From Volvox africanus (Eukaryota; Chlorophyta; Chlorophyceae; Chlamydomonadales; Volvocaceae): a DNA stretch of 64,000 bases. Both the position numbers and the translations under genes were made by a program. The DNA lies in NCBI GenBank assembly GCA_030268105.1, contig BSDZ01000076.1, forward strand, positions 1 through 64,000. The letters are read 5' to 3'. The notes beneath the pieces were generated by a model. That model was not told the DNA's origin. It did not search any database and worked only from the letters and a program-made list of their open reading frames with translations. Positions 11,052-23,634 of this stretch are shown here, one piece after another; the first letter of the stretch is position 1; each line of letters opens with the position of its first letter.

Positions 11052-14000
11052 GGGCTTGCCCGGGTTCCTGCGGAGGGGGCTCTACCTGGGTTTTCTGAAC
11101 TAACGCGTGGTCGGTGGTCATCCTTACGGCCAGCCGTTAAGGCATTGTTGCCTTGTGTACTTGGACACATCGAGCGAGTCATTGCGCGACGCATCACGCT
11201 TGACGGACGCACGGGACTTCTCTGCTTCGATCCGTTGTGTAATTTGTTTACACCTCGCCGTCCCCTGTCGTCTATCGATCTGTCCAACCACGTCGTTTTG
11301 TTCATCCCCTCGTCTCTGCGTGAGATGTCGGAACAGTTGGCCATATACAGGAGGTGTAGGCGTCAATATCCAGGCACTGCCGCATGTATTTTACTCCCTG
11401 CTTTCTGTCGGCGCAAGGCAGAGGCATCGCTAAGGGGTATGCGGCATGTCCACCGGTTCGAGCCGGGCACCGTTTTGTTTAATGGTGTGGATTGGGAGGG
11501 TACGCTGGCTCCGTGGCCACGCCTATCCTACTCGGTTGACGTTTGGTACGAAGCTCCTGATGGGGGTGCCGTTGGTTACGGACCCGCCTTAAGTGCACTG
11601 ACGTTGTCTGCTGGGCAGTCGCTCGTAGATAACCGTGTCCCTGTGGTTCAGATCGGTTTGAATGGCCGTACTCTGAAGGCACTTGTTGACACCGGTGCCA
11701 GCGACGACTTCATCTCTGTCGCAGAGATGAACGTGCTGGGGTTGTCCCCAGAGTCGTCTGATTGTCCACAGGTTACCCTTGCTGACGGGGGTAAGCATCC
11801 CATCGTGGGCAGGATTACCCTTAGCCTATCGATAGGCCCTTTGCGTGTTGTGACCCGGCCGTACGTGCTGCAGGGCTTAGCAGAGACTGCACCGTACATA
11901 ATGGGGTCGTCGACATTACGACAGTACCGCGCGCGCATCGACATGGAGACCGCAACCCTGCATATGTGCAAGGGTACTCTGTCGATTAAGGTACCTTTCC
12001 TGTCGTTCGAACATGTCACACCAAAGGAGGGCGAAACTGAGGCGGTGCCTATGGTTAATTTCACTGTGACCGCAATGGCCGCGCGAATCGAACCAGAGCT
12101 AGTCGGGCGTAAGGAGGCCGTCCGTTTGTTACGGAAGGGTGCCCACGGACTGCTTTTAAGGCCGCGGGTGAGCTGTTGTGTCACCACCGCGCAGATTTCT
12201 GCGGATCCTGAGGTTGAGGCCCTACTGTCGCAGTATGAGGACGTCTTTCAAGATATCCCTGGCCTACCACCTATGCGTCCTGTTGATCACACAATCCCTC
12301 TCATGCCTGGAGCGCAGCCTACGGCCCGGCCAATGTACAGGTTGAGTCCATTGGAACTGGACGAGGTGAAGCGCCAGGTGACGGATTTGCTCGCGAAGGG
12401 TATGATACGCCCCAGCACATCCCCGTATTCTGCACCGATTTTGTTTGTCGGTAAGAAGGATGGGACCTTGCGCATGTGCATTGATTACCGGGGGTTGAAT
12501 GCGAATACGGTGAAAAATCGCTACCCTTTGCCACGCGTTGACGACCTGTTGGATAAGCTGAAGGGCTCGGCTTATTTTTCCTCAATTGACTTACAACAGG
12601 GCTACAATCAGATTCGCATCGCTGCCTCTGATATCCCGAAAACCGCTTTTCGGACGCCCTTCGGTCACTTTGAGTATACGGTCCTATCGTTTGGTTTGAC
12701 TAATGCCCCTGCTACGTTTCAGGCGGTTATGGACCGAATGTTTAGGCCGTTTATCGACAGGTTCGTTGTTTGCTACCTGGATGACATCTTGGTATATTCT
12801 AAGACGCGCGAGGAGCACTTGGAGCATCTGCGGCTTGTGCTCGACGTTATGAGGCGGGAGCAATTGTTTGCTAAACGCGCCAAATGCTTTTGGGCGCAGC
12901 CTCAAGTGGAATATTTGGGTCACATTGTGTCGGCCACCGGTGTGAAGATGGACCCGCGGAAGGTCGCCGTGGTTCGCGATTGGCCCGCGCCTCAGAACCT
13001 CACGGAGCTGCGTAAGTTCCTTGGCTTGACCAATTATTTCCGAAAGTTCATTGAAAAATATTCCATCATTGCGGCCCCGCTTACTAACTTAACTCGCAAA
13101 GGCGTTTTCGTTTCGCTCGAGTCGTGGACGTCGCAATGCCAGCGGGCATTCGAAGAGCTCAAACGAATTATTGCCGAAGATGTCACCCTTGCATTCCCTG
13201 ATTACTCGTTGCCATTTCGTGTTGAGGTAGTGTCTGATGCCTCAATATTTGGAAGCGGCGCCGTATTGTTACAGGAAGGGCGACCGATCGCCTTCACGAG
13301 TAAGAAATTTTCTGGTGCGGAGATTCGCTACACCACCGGGGAACAGGAGCTTCTGGCCGTGCTGCATGCTTTAAAGGAATGGCGCTGTTACCTCGAGGGA
13401 CGCCCGTTTACTTTAAAGACTGACCACAAGCCCCTAACGTTTTTGCAAAGCGTTCCGACGTTGAACCGCCGTCAAGCTAGGTGGATGGAATATCTAGCTA
13501 GGTTCAACTGCACCTGGGAGTATATTTCTGGTAAATTGAATATTGCCGATGCTCTCAGTCGACATCCGTCGCTACACGCTGCAATTTTGGCAGCGCCCGT
13601 CGTGCGGCCGCGTAGCGAGGAGGTACCGATCGCGACGGACCTCGCGGAGCGGTTGAAGGTTGCCTACAACGCAGACGCCTGGTTCGCGGACCCGGCTAAT
13701 GTAGAAAACCTTCGCAAGCAGAATGGCCTTTGGCTACGGACGGAGGGTGCAGCTACGCAAATCGTCGTTCCGAATGACGACGCGCTACGCTACGACATCC
13801 TTGCGCGGTTCCACGAGGACCCGTTAGCAGGACACCCTGGTAGCAAGCGATTGATCGACTTGGTGCAACGTTCCTTTTGGTGGCCTCGTTTGGCTAAGGA
13901 TGCGGCGAACTTCGTCCAGACATGCAGTCTGTGCCAGCGCAATAAGGCTTTGTCCGGTAAGGGCCATGGGTTGTTGCAACCGTTGCCTGTCCCGGATGCG

Positions 14001-15113
14001 CCTTGGGAAAGTGTTTCCATGGACTTCGTAGTCGCGCTGCCCAAAACTGAGGGGGGATACGATGCGGTGTTCGTAATGGTCGATCGTCTGACTAAGATGG
14101 TTCACCTAGCACCATGCACGTCATCCTGCACGGCTGAGCAAACCGCACGTTTGTTTTTCGATAATGTGGTTCGGTTACATGGGATTCCCAAAAATGTGAT
14201 CTCGGACCTCGGTGGACAGTTCACGTCTAAGTTTTGGGAAGCGCTCTGCAAACTAGTTGGCATGCGCGTCAACCTGAGCACGGCGTATCACCCGCAGACT
14301 GATGGTCAAACCGAACGCACAAACCGCACGTTGGGTGATATGTTGCGCAATTATGCTGGTCGCACACCACTCGTTTGGGATACGTATTTGACTGCGGCAG
14401 AATTCGCGCTTAACAATGCTGTTAACCGCTCTACAGGCAAAAGCCCGTTCTTTCTTAACTACGGGTTTCATCCCGCGCTACCCGTGTGGCGTGAGTTGGA
14501 AGTGAACGTGCCTGCTGCTAAACTTTTTGCCAAGTCTTTTATGTCCCGAATCACAGACGCGAAGTCGTGTTTGGACGCGGCGCAGCAACGAACGACGGAA
14601 TACTATAACAAATCTAAGCAGGATGTGACGTTTTCGGAAGGGAAACTCGTGTTGCTAAGCACCAAGAACTTGCGTTCCTTGGCCGACGGATCCCGAAAAC
14701 TTTTACCCCGCTGGATTGGTCCGTATCCTGTCATGCGCATGGTTGGGAATGTGGCTGTGGAGCTTGCATTACCTGCTGACATGACCATTCACCCCACGTT
14801 CCACGTATCGCTTGTTCGTCCGTATCGTGGTACGGAACCCGTCCCTGAGCCTTCTAACGCCCCCGCAGCGATCGAACCAGTTCCCGAGACCTGGATCGCT
14901 GGTAAACAGAAGTTTTACGATGTGGAGCGGGTGTTAGATTATCGCGCGCGTCGTGTGGGCCGACACCGACGTAAGCGAACAGTACACGAGTACTTGGTTA
15001 AGTGGACAGGGTATACCGACGAGCACAACTCATGGGAACCGGCACGCAACTTCTCACAGGACATGAAACCCCTGCTCAAAGAAGCCCGCAAACGTGCCAC
15101 GCAAGCCCAATGA
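11052..15113 (+). CDS. pol: Pol polyprotein of element D (readthrough product; PR-RT-RH-IN-chromodomain)
   Basis: Open for 1353 codons plus stop directly after the gag UAG and in the same frame, with no suitable early ATG, so it fits a gag-pol readthrough product. Aspartic protease: VDTGASDDF with DTG at 11688-11696. Reverse transcriptase: [21 protein letters not shown] and catalytic YLDD at 12774-12785. RNase H: VVSDAS near 13230. Integrase: a His-His-Cys-Cys finger ending CSLC, then catalytic Asp at 14022, Asp at 14205 and Glu at 14313, with exactly 35 residues between the last two (DD35E). The C-terminal chromodomain (about 14913-15070) shows [15 protein letters not shown] and NSWEP and would tether integration to marked chromatin. 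Oddity: Leu follows the second catalytic Asp where C, E, F and B have Arg. Confidence 0.94.
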   Translation, partial: GLARVPAEGALPGFSELTRGRWSSLRPAVKALLPCVLGHIERVIARRITLDGRTGLLCFDPLCNLFTPRRPLSSIDLSNHVVLFIPSSLREMSEQLAIYRRCRRQYPGTAACILLPAFCRRKAEASLRGMRHVHRFEPGTVLFNGVDWEGTLAPWPRLSYSVDVWYEAPDGGAVGYGPALSALTLSAGQSLVDNRVPVVQIGLNGRTLKALVDTGASDDFISVAEMNVLGLSPESSDCPQVTLADGGKHPIVGRITLSLSIGPLRVVTRPYVLQGLAETAPYIMGSSTLRQYRARIDMETATLHMCKGTLSIKVPFLSFEHVTPKEGETEAVPMVNFTVTAMAARIEPELVGRKEAVRLLRKGAHGLLLRPRVSCCVTTAQISADPEVEALLSQYEDVFQDIPGLPPMRPVDHTIPLMPGAQPTARPMYRLSPLELDEVKRQVTDLLAKGMIRPSTSPYSAPILFVGKKDGTLRMCIDYRGLNANTVKNRYPLPRVDDLLDKLKGSAYFSSIDLQQGYNQIRIAASDIPKTAFRTPFGHFEYTVLSFGLTNAPATFQAVMDRMFRPFIDRFVVCYLDDILVYSKTREEHLEHLRLVLDVMRREQLFAKRAKCFWAQPQVEYLGHIVSATGVKMDPRKVAVVRDWPAPQNLTELRKFLGLTNYFRKFIEKYSIIAAPLTNLTRKGVFVSLESWTSQCQRAFEELKRIIAEDVTLAFPDYSLPFRVEVVSDASIFGSGAVLLQEGRPIAFTSKKFSGAEIRYTTGEQELLAVLHALKEWRCYLEGRPFTLKTDHKPLTFLQSVPTLNRRQARWMEYLARFNCTWEYISGKLNIADALSRHPSLHAAILAAPVVRPRSEEVPIATDLAERLKVAYNADAWFADPANVENLRKQNGLWLRTEGAATQIVVPNDDALRYDILARFHEDPLAGHPGSKRLIDLVQRSFWWPRLAKDAANFVQTCSLCQRNKALSGKGHGLLQPLPVPDAPWESVSMDFVVALPKTEGGYDAVFVMVDRLTKMVHLAPCTSSCTAEQTARLFFDNVVRLHGIPKNVISDLGGQFTSKFWEALCKLVGMRVNLSTAYHPQTDGQTERTNRTLGDMLRNYAGRTPLVWDTYLTAAEFALNNAVNRSTGKSPFFLNYGFHPALPVWRELEVNVPAAKLFAKSFMSRITDAKSCLDAAQQRTTEYYNKSKQDVTFSEGKLVLLSTKNLRSLADGSRKLLPRWIGPYPVMRMVGNVAVELALPADMTIHPTFHVSLVRPYRGTEPVPEPSNAPAAIEPVPETWIAGKQKFYDVERVLDYRARRVGRHRRKRTVHEYLVKWTGYTDEHNSWEPARNFSQDMKPLLKEARKRATQAQ

Positions 15114-15135
15114 CCCCTGCAGTCGATGCTGTATG

Positions 15136-15172
15136 ATGCAGCGAGGACGCTGCATACGGGAGGGGGGATAAT
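15136..15172 (+). promoter_or_regulatory. Conserved hairpin and polypurine tract of element D
   Basis: ATGCAGCG and CGCTGCAT (15136-15143 and 15148-15155) form an 8-bp stem with a 4-nt loop AGGA, followed by the G-rich polypurine tract at 15157-15172 that abuts the 3' LTR. The tract primes plus-strand DNA synthesis in LTR elements. The hairpin is kept in all visible 3' ends, including the diverged element at 46 kb. Confidence 0.8.
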
Positions 15173-15996
15173 TGTTGTGCTACGGTTCATTTCCCGCCGA
15201 CGCGTAGGTCGACGCGAACCTACGAGGCGAAGTGCTTTTGTGATGAACGCATTACATATGAATGAATCTGCATGATATAAATGTATTCGCATACATTTAT
15301 ATATGCATCTGGCATGTTGTCATTATCCATCGCGACATCGCATCATGGCAAATCCGCCTAGCATGCATGAAATACCGAATCATTGAAGTGCGCATTATGC
15401 TCGTGCTACGAAACGATAAGTAATATTATCTGATATAATATTACTTCATTAAAGCACACGTTGGGAGCGCCGCACTCGTCGCGATGCATGCCCTGCAACC
15501 GGATATCGTTATCCGGACCCTTGCATCATGCGAATGCCGGAAAGGCTTATACGTTGTTATGCTTGGACATCGCCTAGACGCAGTAGGGTTGTCACATCTA
15601 GGATCGGCCTCCTGATGTGAATCGTACGGCACTGCGATGCTGCGAGTATAACAGATGCGAGGACGGCTAAGCTAGTGGAGACATTCGATACCGGAGAACA
15701 CTTGGGTGTTCTACATTACTATTACTATACGATACTCTACTTAGCCCGAGCTAAGCCTGAACTTCGCTAAACACCGCCGCGTGATGATTGCTTGCTTCCG
15801 GCGCTGACGGCGATTTCGTCCATTGCATCATTCCGATCTGTAAGACCGTAAGTTATATCTCTCTTCGTCTTGAAGTCTTCCGCTGTCTCTGTTTGCTCTC
15901 GCTTGCCTTGCTGTACTTGCAAGTGCTCGCGCATCGGTGTCGATAGTCTTCAGACGTGCAGATACTCATGAGCAAACGCGAACGAGAGGTACAACA
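15173..15996 (+). repeat. 3' LTR of element D
   Basis: 824 bp, about four differences from the 5' LTR of D by eye. It is followed by the target duplication GCTTA at 15997-16001 and then by element C pol in minus orientation. Confidence 0.97.
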
Positions 15997-16001
15997 GCTT
16001 A

Positions 16002-16740
16002 CCCCCGTCAGCAAGGGTAACCTGTGGACAATCAGACGACTCTGGGGACAACCCCAGCGCGTTCACCTCTGCGACAGAGATGAAGTCGTCGCTGGCACCG
16101 GTGTCAACAAGTGCCTTCAGAGTACGGCCATTCAAACCGATCTGACCACAGGGACACGGTTATCTACGAGCGACTGCCCAGCAGACAACGTCAGTGCACT
16201 TAAGGCGGGTCCGTAACCAACGGCACCCCCATCAGGAGCTTCGTACCAAACGTCAACCGAGTAGGATAGGCGTGGCCACGGAGCCAGCGTACCCTCCCGA
16301 TCCACACCATTAAACAAAACGGTGCCCGGTACGAACCGGTGGACATGCCGCATACCCCTTAGCGATGCCTCTGCCTTGCGCCGACAGAAAGCGGGGAGTA
16401 AAACACATGCAGCAGTGCCTGGATATTGACGCCTACACCTCCTGTATATGGCCAACTGTTCCGACATCTCACGCAGAGACGAGGGGATGAACAAAACGAC
16501 GTGGTTGGACAGATCGATAGACGACAGGGGACGGCGAGGTGTAAACAAATTACACAACGGATCGAAGCAGAGAAGTCCCGTGCGTCCGTCAAGCGTGATA
16601 CGTCGCGCAATGACTCGCTCGATGTGTCCAAGTACACAAGGCAACAATGCCTTAACGGCTGGCCGTAAGGATGACCACCGACCACGCGTTAGTTCAGAAA
16701 ACCCAGGTAGAGCCCCCTCCGCAGGAACCCGGGCAAGCCC
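16002..16740 (-). pseudogene. pol: Pol N-terminal part of element C (frameshifted)
   Basis: Continues element C pol on the right side of the D insertion. It contains the protease motif DTGASDDF and the region between gag and protease. A single A missing near 16142, compared with D and E, shifts the frame just before the protease. The gag UAG lies at 16741-16743, followed in frame by GGG as in other copies. Confidence 0.88.
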
Positions 16741-16990
16741 CTATTTCGGCTGAGGTACAAACGGCGGCATTAGAGGGCAATCCTTCGTAGAATGGCTCTC
16801 CGCACACCGTAGACAAACGTTGGCCAATTTTCGACGCTCGAATTCGGAACGATTGCAATTCCATTTTGGCATAAATGTGTCGTCCGTACGAGTACGCTTC
16901 GCGTTGGGGTCGGAACGCTGTGCGGCTGCCGACGACGGCGCACCACCACGCTTCCTGTTCCTAGCTGGGTCCGAGCTCGGACCTGCTCCT
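16741..16990 (-). pseudogene. gag: Gag C-terminal part of element C (cut by E)
   Basis: Codes the zinc knuckle and part of the basic region of gag and ends abruptly at 16990, where element E begins. The remaining N-terminal part of this gag resumes at 23747 after a loss of about 131 bp relative to element A. Confidence 0.9.
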
Positions 16991-17811
16991 TGTTGTGCTA
17001 CGGTTCATTTCCCATCGACGCGTAGGTCGACGTGATCCTATGAGTCGAAGTGCTTTTGTGATGAACGCATTACATATGAATGAATCTGCATGATATAAAT
17101 GTATTCGCATACATTTATATATGTATCTGGCATGTTGTCATTGATCCATCGCGACATCGCATCATGGCAAATCCGCCTAGCATGCATGAATAACCGAAGC
17201 ATTGAAGTGCGCATTATGCTCGTGCTACAAAACGATAAGTAATATTATCTGATATAATATTACTTCATTAAAGCACATGTTGAGAGCGCCGCACTCGTCG
17301 CGATGCATGCCCTGCAACCGGATATCGTTATCCGGACCCTTGCATCATGCGAATGCCGGGAAGGCTTACACGTTGTTATGCGTAGACATCGCCTAGACGC
17401 AGTAGGGTTGTCACATCTAGGATCGGCCTCCTGATGTGAATCGTACGGCATTGCGATGCTGCGAGTATAACAGATGCGAGGACGGCTAAGCTAGACATTG
17501 GATACCGGAGAACACTTGTGTGTTCTACATTACTTTTGCTATACGATATCCTACTTAGCCCGAGCTAAAGCCTGAACTTCGCTAATCACCGCCGCGTGAT
17601 GATTGCTTGCTTCCGGCGCTGACGGCGATTTCGTCCATTGCATCGTTCTGATCCGTAATACTGTAAGTTATATCTCTCTTCGTCTTGAAGTCTTCCGCTG
17701 TCTCTGTTTGCTCTCGCTTGCCTTGCTGTACTTGCAAGTGCTCGCGCATCGGTGTCGATAGTCTCCAGACGTGCAGATACTCATGAGCAAACGCGAACGA
17801 GAGGTACAACA
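16991..17811 (+). repeat. 5' LTR of element E
   Basis: 821 bp, TGTTGTGC to TACAACA. It is subfamily I but carries its own variants near the start (CCCATCGACG, GATCCTATGAG), which also occur in the E 3' fragment at 23635-23748 and tie the two together. Confidence 0.95.
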
Positions 17812-18277
17812 ATTTGGTATCGAGACAGGTTCGTTGCCTAACTGTCTCTCTTTGTCTAATCGGAAGTAGGTTCTTTCTATGGCGAGTTCCAGCGACGAAC
17901 CACGAGGACCGCTAGATACTTTTGCCGAAGACTTAGGCCGCGCCGTTTTGGACGCCGCCGCTTCCGGTTTGTAATTGTTTAATTGCTTTTACTTAGATTG
18001 CTGCACGTGTTGTGTAAGTGTACGCTCTGAGTCGCAGGTAATCTCAGTGCACCGGCATTGCTTGCCGCGGCGACTGAGACCGGCGTTCGTCCGGACCAGT
18101 TGGCGACTCTCATTGCTCAAACTACGGAGATCAGGACTCAGCTGGGCAATTACTTGCTGAGTTTGCTGAATCTTCTCAAGAGTACTGTCGGTAGGCTCAC
18201 CGAATCGCTTTGTACTCTTGCCTTTGCGATAGAAGTCGGCTTCTATTACGCAAAACTAGGGTATCGTTTCGTGCTCC

Positions 18278-19513
18278 ATGTCCGCGGAACACGACGATAC
18301 GCCGCACACTAGCCTAGCTAGCCAACCCGATTTCGTTGTAGCTGCTAGAGCGCCGGATAGAGGTCTTGAGACTGTTGGCGCGCGAGCCACTCAAGAGCCC
18401 CTTTTCCTTCAGACCCCTGCTCACTTAATTGTGCCGCATTCAGCAGTGAACACGAATATGGACAACACTGCTGGACCAAGGGTTCTGCCATTACCTCAAG
18501 CTCGAGGGCATGATGACATCCCTGAGGTGATGAGATTGTCGATTCCCGTTCCTAGGCTCAATATTTCGCTGACCGACAAGACACCAGGGCATAGCATAGC
18601 CGATGCAACTCGTGCGTACGTGCGTGACGCTAAAAAGTACCTCCAAGCTGTTCATGGTGGCGATAATGACGGTATCAGGTGTCTCTTCGTTGGTAACACC
18701 CTCGAGGGCGCAGCGAAGGACTGGTATCGCAATTGGACCAACGCCCGGGGCAGCTATACTTTTGACGAGTTAGTCGCCGCTTTGCTCGCACGATTCGCTA
18801 CTGAGGTTCAAGCACGCGATGTGGAAGCTCGTAACGTTTTGGCAGCGGGTAGCTACCACATGCGTCGGGATGAAAATGTACCTGCGTACCAGTCACGCTT
18901 TGAAGCACTTGTGACTCCCATTGCTGACCTCACCGAATCTGAGCGTGTCTTTTGGTTTAGGCGAGGCCTAACGAAACTTTTGGCTAAATGGTGCGCCACT
19001 GACTTGGTTGGAGCGCAGATCAAGTCGTATGACGCGTTGGTCGCTTTTGCTAAGGGCGCGGAGATACGACTTCTTGCCGGCGAGGAAGAAGTCAAGTCTG
19101 CCCCTCGTGCAAATGCCGTGCAAGTGCAGGATCCGCTTGGGGAAGCTGTGGCTCTCGACCAGGACCTCGGCGCGACCCGCCCCACGCCTACTGCCGCGAC
19201 GCGACGCAGCAACGGGCAACGCAAGGCGCGCGGGGGCGCTAGCTCGGGTGTCCGTGGTACAGGAGGGGCAGGTCCGAGCTCGGACCCAGCTAGGAACAGG
19301 AAGCGTGGTGGTGCGCCGTCGTCGGCAGCCGCACAGCGTTCCGACCCCAACGCGAAGCGTACTCGTACGGACGACACATTTATGCCAAAATGGAATTGCA
19401 ATCGTTCCGAATTCGAGCGTCGAAAATTGGCCAACGTTTGTCTACGGTGTGCGGAGAGCCATTCTACGAAGGATTGCCCTCTAATGCCGCCGTTTGTACC
19501 TCAGCCGAAATAG
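18278..19513 (+). CDS. gag: Gag polyprotein of element E (411 aa)
   Basis: Intact 411-residue ORF collinear with D gag, including the capsid-like core and the C-X2-C-X3-H-X4-C zinc knuckle at the C-terminus. A few substitutions separate it from D, for example Lys to Asn in the EARKVLAAG segment. It ends in TAG followed by GGG, with pol in the same frame. The conserved leader ORFs described for D are also present upstream, starting at the ATG at 17879. Confidence 0.93.
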   Translation: MSAEHDDTPHTSLASQPDFVVAARAPDRGLETVGARATQEPLFLQTPAHLIVPHSAVNTNMDNTAGPRVLPLPQARGHDDIPEVMRLSIPVPRLNISLTDKTPGHSIADATRAYVRDAKKYLQAVHGGDNDGIRCLFVGNTLEGAAKDWYRNWTNARGSYTFDELVAALLARFATEVQARDVEARNVLAAGSYHMRRDENVPAYQSRFEALVTPIADLTESERVFWFRRGLTKLLAKWCATDLVGAQIKSYDALVAFAKGAEIRLLAGEEEVKSAPRANAVQVQDPLGEAVALDQDLGATRPTPTAATRRSNGQRKARGGASSGVRGTGGAGPSSDPARNRKRGGAPSSAAAQRSDPNAKRTRTDDTFMPKWNCNRSEFERRKLANVCLRCAESHSTKDCPLMPPFVPQPK

Positions 19514-22500
19514 GGGCTTGCCCGGGTTCCTGCGGAGGGGGCTCTACCTGGGTTTTCTGAACTAACACGTGGTCGGTGGTCATCCTTACGGCCAGCCGTT
19601 AAGGCATTGTTGCCTTGTGTACTTGGACACATCGAGCGAGTCATTGCGCGACGCATCACGCTTGACGGACGCACGGGACTTCTCTGCTTCGACCCGTTGT
19701 GTAATTTGTTTACACCTCGCCGTCCCCTGTCGTCTATCGATCTGTCTAACCACGTGGTTTTGTTCATCCCCTCGTCTCTGCGTGAGATGTCGGAACAGTT
19801 GGCCATATACAGGAGATGTAGGCGTCAATATCCAGGCACTGCCGCATGTGTATTACTCCCTGCTTTCTGTCGGCGCAAGGCAGAGGCATTGTTAAGGGGT
19901 ATGCGGCATGTCCACCGGTTCGAGCCGGGCACCGTTTTGTTTAATGGTGTGGATCGGGAGGGTACGCTGGCTCCGTGGCCACACCTATCCTACTCGGTTG
20001 ACGTTTGGTACGAAGCTCCTGACGGGGGTGCCGTTGGTTACGGACCCGCCCTAAGTGCACTGACGTTGTCTGCTGGGCAGTCGCTCGTAGATAACCGTGT
20101 CCCTGTGGTTCAGATCGGTTTGAATGGCCGTACTCTGAAGGCACTTGTTGACACCGGTGCCAGTGACGACTTCATCTCTGTCGCAGAGGTGAATGCGCTG
20201 GGGTTGTCCCCAGAGTCGTCTGATTGTACACAGGTTACCCTTGCTGACGGGGGTAAGCATCCCATCGTGGGCAGGATTACCCTTAGCCTATCGTTAGGCC
20301 CTTTGCGTGTTGTGACCCGGCCGTACGTGCTGCAGGGCTTAGCAGAGACTGCACCGTACATAATGGGGTCGTCGACATTACGACAGTACCGCGCGCGCAT
20401 CGACATGGAGACCGCAACCCTGCATATGTGCAAGGGTACTCTGTCGATTAAGGTACCTTTCCTGTCGTTCGAACATGTCACACCAAAGGGGGGCGAAACT
20501 GAGGCGGTGCCTATGGTTAATTTCGCTGTGACCGCAATGGCCGCGCGAATCGAACCAGAGCTAGTCGGGCGTAAGGAGGCCGTCCGTTTGTTACGGAAGG
20601 GTGCCCACGGACTGCTTTTAAGGCCGCGGGTGAGCTGTTGTGTCACCACCGCGCAGATTTCTGTGGATCCTGAGGTTGAGGCCCTACTGTCGCAGTATGA
20701 GGACGTCTTTAAAGATATCCCTGGGCTACCACCTATGCGTCCTGTTGATCACACAATCCCTCTCATGCCTGGAGCGCAGCCTACGGCCCGGCCAATGTAC
20801 AGGTTGAGTCCATTGGAACTGGACGAGGTGAAGCGCCAGGTGACGGATTTGCTCGCGAAGGGTATGATACGCCCCAGCACATCCCCGTATTCTGCACCGA
20901 TTTTGTTTGTCGGTAAGAAGGATGGGACCTTGCGCATGTGCATTGATTACCGGGGGTTAAATGCGAATACGGTGAAAAATCGCTACCCTTTGCCACGCGT
21001 TGACGACCTGTTGGATAAGCTGAAGGGCTCGGCTTATTTTTCCTCAATTGACTTACAACAGGGCTACAATCAGATTCGCATCGCTGCCTCTGATATCCCG
21101 AAAACCGCTTTTCGGACGCCCTTCGGTCACTTTGAGTATACGGTCCTATCGTTTGGTTTGACTAATGCCCCTGCTACGTTTCAGGCGGTTATGGACCGAA
21201 TGTTTAGGCCGTTTATCGACAGGTTCGTTGTTTGCTACCTGGATGACATCTTGGTATATTCTAAAACGCGCAAGGAGCACTTGGAGCATCTTCGGCTTGT
21301 GCTTGACGTTATGAGGCGGGAGCAATTGTTTGCTAAACGCGCCAAATGCTTTTGGGCGCAGCCTCAGGTGGAATATTTGGGCCACATTGTGTCGGCCACT
21401 GGTGTGAAGATGGACCCGCGGAAGGTCGCCGTGGTTCGCGATTGGCCCGCGCCTCAGAACCTCACGGAGCTGCGTAAGTTCCTTGGCTTGACCAATTATT
21501 TCCGGAAGTTCATTGAAAAATATTCCATCATTGCGGCCCCGCTTACTAACTTAACTCGCAAAGGCGTTTTCGTTTCGCTCGAGTCGTGGACGCCGCAATG
21601 CCAGCGGGCATTCGAAGAGCTCAAACGAATCGTTGCCGAAGATGTCACCCTTGCATTCCCTGATTACTCGTTGCCATTTCGTGTTGAGGTAGTGTCTGAT
21701 GCCTCAATATTTGGAAGCGGCGCTGTATTGTTACAGGAAGGGCGACCGATCGCCTTCACGAGTAAGAAGTTTTCTGGTGCGGAGATTCGCTACACCACCG
21801 GGGAACAGGAGCTTCTGGCTGTGCTGCACGCTTTAAAGGAATGGCGCTGTTACCTCGAGGGACGCCCGTTTACTTTAAAGACTGACCATAAGCCCCTAAC
21901 GTTTTTGCAAAGCGTTCCGACGTTGAACCGCCGTCAAGCTAGGTGGATGGAATATCTAGCTAGGTTCAACTGCACCTGGGAGTATATTTCTGGTAAATTG
22001 AATATTGCCGATGCTCTCAGTCGACATCCGTCGCTACACGCTGCAATTTTGGCAGCGCCCGTCGTGCGGCCGCGTAGCGAGGAGGTTCCGATCGCGACGG
22101 ACCTCGCGGAGCGGTTGAAGGTTGCCTACAGCGCAGACGCCTGGTTCGCGGACCCGGCTAATGTAGAAAACCTTCGCAAGCAGAATGGCCTTTGGCTACG
22201 GACGGAGGGTGCAGCTACGCAAATCGTCGTTCCGAACGACGACGCGCTACGCTACGACATCCTTGCGCGGTTCCACGAGGACCCGTTAGCAGGACACCCT
22301 GGTAGCAAGCGATTGATCGACTTGGTGCAACGTTCCTTTTGGTGGCCTCGTTTGGCTAAGGATGCGGCGAACTTCGTCCAGACATGCAGTCTGTGCCAGC
22401 GCAATAAGGCTTTGTCCGGTAAGGGCCATGGGTTGTTGCAACCGTTGCCTGTCCCGGATGCGCCTTGGGAAAGTGTTTCCATGGACTTCGTAGTCGCGCT

Positions 22501-23575
22501 GCCCAAAACTGAGGGGGGATACGATGCGGTGTTCGTAATGGTCGATCGTCTGACTAAGATGGTTCACCTAGCACCATGCACATCATCCTGCACGGCTGAG
22601 CAAACCGCACGTTTGTTTTTCGATAATGTGGTTCGGTTACACGGGATTCCCAAAAATGTGATCTCGGACCGCGGTGGACAGTTCACGTCTAAGTTTTGGG
22701 AAGCGTTCTGCAAGCTAGTTGGCATGCGTGTCAACCTGAGCACAGCGTACCACCCGCAGACTGATGGTCAAACCGAACGCACAAACCGCACGTTGGGTGA
22801 TATGTTGCGCAATTATGCTGGTCGCACACCACTTGTTTGGGATACATATTTGACTGCGGCAGAATTCGCGCTTAACAACGCTGTTAACCGCTCTACAGGC
22901 AAAAGTCCGTTCTTTCTTAACTACGGGTTTCATCCCGCGCTACCCGTGTGGCGTGAGTTGGAAGTGAACGTGCCTGCTGCTAAACTTTTTGCCAAGTCTT
23001 TTATGTCCCGAATCACAGACGCGAAGTCGTGTTTGGACGCGGCGCAGCAACGAACGATGGAATACTATAACAAATCTAAGCAGGATGTGACGTTTTCGGA
23101 AGGGCAACTCGTGTTGCTAAGCACCAAGAACTTGCGTTCCTTGGCCGACGGATCCCGAAAACTCTTACCCCGCTGGATTGGTCCGTATCCTGTCATGCGC
23201 ATGGTTGGGAATGTGGCTGTGGAGCTTGCATTGCCCGCTGATATGACCATTCACCCCACGTTTCACGTATCGCTTGTTCGTCCGTATCGTGGTACGGAAC
23301 CCGTCCCTGAGCCTGCTAACGCCCCCGCAGCGATCGAACCAGTTCCCGAGACCTGGATCGCTGGTAAACAGAAGTTTTACGATGTGGAGCGGGTGTTAGA
23401 CTATCGCGCGCGTCGTGTTGGCCGACACCGACGTAAGCGAACAGTACACGAGTACTTGGTTAAGTGGACAGGGTATACCGACGAGCACAACTCATGGGAA
23501 CCGGCACGCAACTTCTCACAGGACATGAAACCCCTGCTCGAAGAAGCCCGCAAACGTGCCACACAAGCCCAATGA
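19514..23575 (+). CDS. pol: Pol polyprotein of element E (readthrough product)
   Basis: Uninterrupted from the codon after the gag UAG through the chromodomain, the same length as D pol. It keeps protease [14 protein letters not shown], RNase H VVSDAS, the integrase His/Cys finger, [12 protein letters not shown] (with the usual Arg), QTERTN and chromodomain YLVKWTGY. With both ORFs intact it could supply proteins in trans for related copies even though its own 3' LTR is incomplete. Confidence 0.94.
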   Translation, partial: GLARVPAEGALPGFSELTRGRWSSLRPAVKALLPCVLGHIERVIARRITLDGRTGLLCFDPLCNLFTPRRPLSSIDLSNHVVLFIPSSLREMSEQLAIYRRCRRQYPGTAACVLLPAFCRRKAEALLRGMRHVHRFEPGTVLFNGVDREGTLAPWPHLSYSVDVWYEAPDGGAVGYGPALSALTLSAGQSLVDNRVPVVQIGLNGRTLKALVDTGASDDFISVAEVNALGLSPESSDCTQVTLADGGKHPIVGRITLSLSLGPLRVVTRPYVLQGLAETAPYIMGSSTLRQYRARIDMETATLHMCKGTLSIKVPFLSFEHVTPKGGETEAVPMVNFAVTAMAARIEPELVGRKEAVRLLRKGAHGLLLRPRVSCCVTTAQISVDPEVEALLSQYEDVFKDIPGLPPMRPVDHTIPLMPGAQPTARPMYRLSPLELDEVKRQVTDLLAKGMIRPSTSPYSAPILFVGKKDGTLRMCIDYRGLNANTVKNRYPLPRVDDLLDKLKGSAYFSSIDLQQGYNQIRIAASDIPKTAFRTPFGHFEYTVLSFGLTNAPATFQAVMDRMFRPFIDRFVVCYLDDILVYSKTRKEHLEHLRLVLDVMRREQLFAKRAKCFWAQPQVEYLGHIVSATGVKMDPRKVAVVRDWPAPQNLTELRKFLGLTNYFRKFIEKYSIIAAPLTNLTRKGVFVSLESWTPQCQRAFEELKRIVAEDVTLAFPDYSLPFRVEVVSDASIFGSGAVLLQEGRPIAFTSKKFSGAEIRYTTGEQELLAVLHALKEWRCYLEGRPFTLKTDHKPLTFLQSVPTLNRRQARWMEYLARFNCTWEYISGKLNIADALSRHPSLHAAILAAPVVRPRSEEVPIATDLAERLKVAYSADAWFADPANVENLRKQNGLWLRTEGAATQIVVPNDDALRYDILARFHEDPLAGHPGSKRLIDLVQRSFWWPRLAKDAANFVQTCSLCQRNKALSGKGHGLLQPLPVPDAPWESVSMDFVVALPKTEGGYDAVFVMVDRLTKMVHLAPCTSSCTAEQTARLFFDNVVRLHGIPKNVISDRGGQFTSKFWEAFCKLVGMRVNLSTAYHPQTDGQTERTNRTLGDMLRNYAGRTPLVWDTYLTAAEFALNNAVNRSTGKSPFFLNYGFHPALPVWRELEVNVPAAKLFAKSFMSRITDAKSCLDAAQQRTMEYYNKSKQDVTFSEGQLVLLSTKNLRSLADGSRKLLPRWIGPYPVMRMVGNVAVELALPADMTIHPTFHVSLVRPYRGTEPVPEPANAPAAIEPVPETWIAGKQKFYDVERVLDYRARRVGRHRRKRTVHEYLVKWTGYTDEHNSWEPARNFSQDMKPLLEEARKRATQAQ

Positions 23576-23634
23576 CCCCTGCAGTCGATGCTGTATGATG
23601 CAGCGAGGACGCTGCATACGGGAGGGGGGATAAT

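Larger units (their letters stand above)
8526..15996 (+). mobile_element. Element D: complete Ty3/gypsy chromovirus-type retrotransposon
   Basis: 7471-bp element with both LTRs, primer-binding site, intact gag, intact pol and polypurine tract. It is flanked by the 5-bp duplication GCTTA (8521-8525 and 15997-16001) in the pol gene of element C. The order protease, RT-RNase H, integrase, chromodomain places it in Ty3/gypsy chromoviruses. By eye the two LTRs differ at only about four positions in 824, so the insertion is young and the copy could be autonomous. No env ORF fits between the pol stop and the 3' LTR (59 bp). Confidence 0.97.

Noticed and set aside
15114..15172. Possible env gene after pol
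   Set aside because: Only 59 bp separate the pol stop from the 3' LTR, so no envelope ORF can be present.
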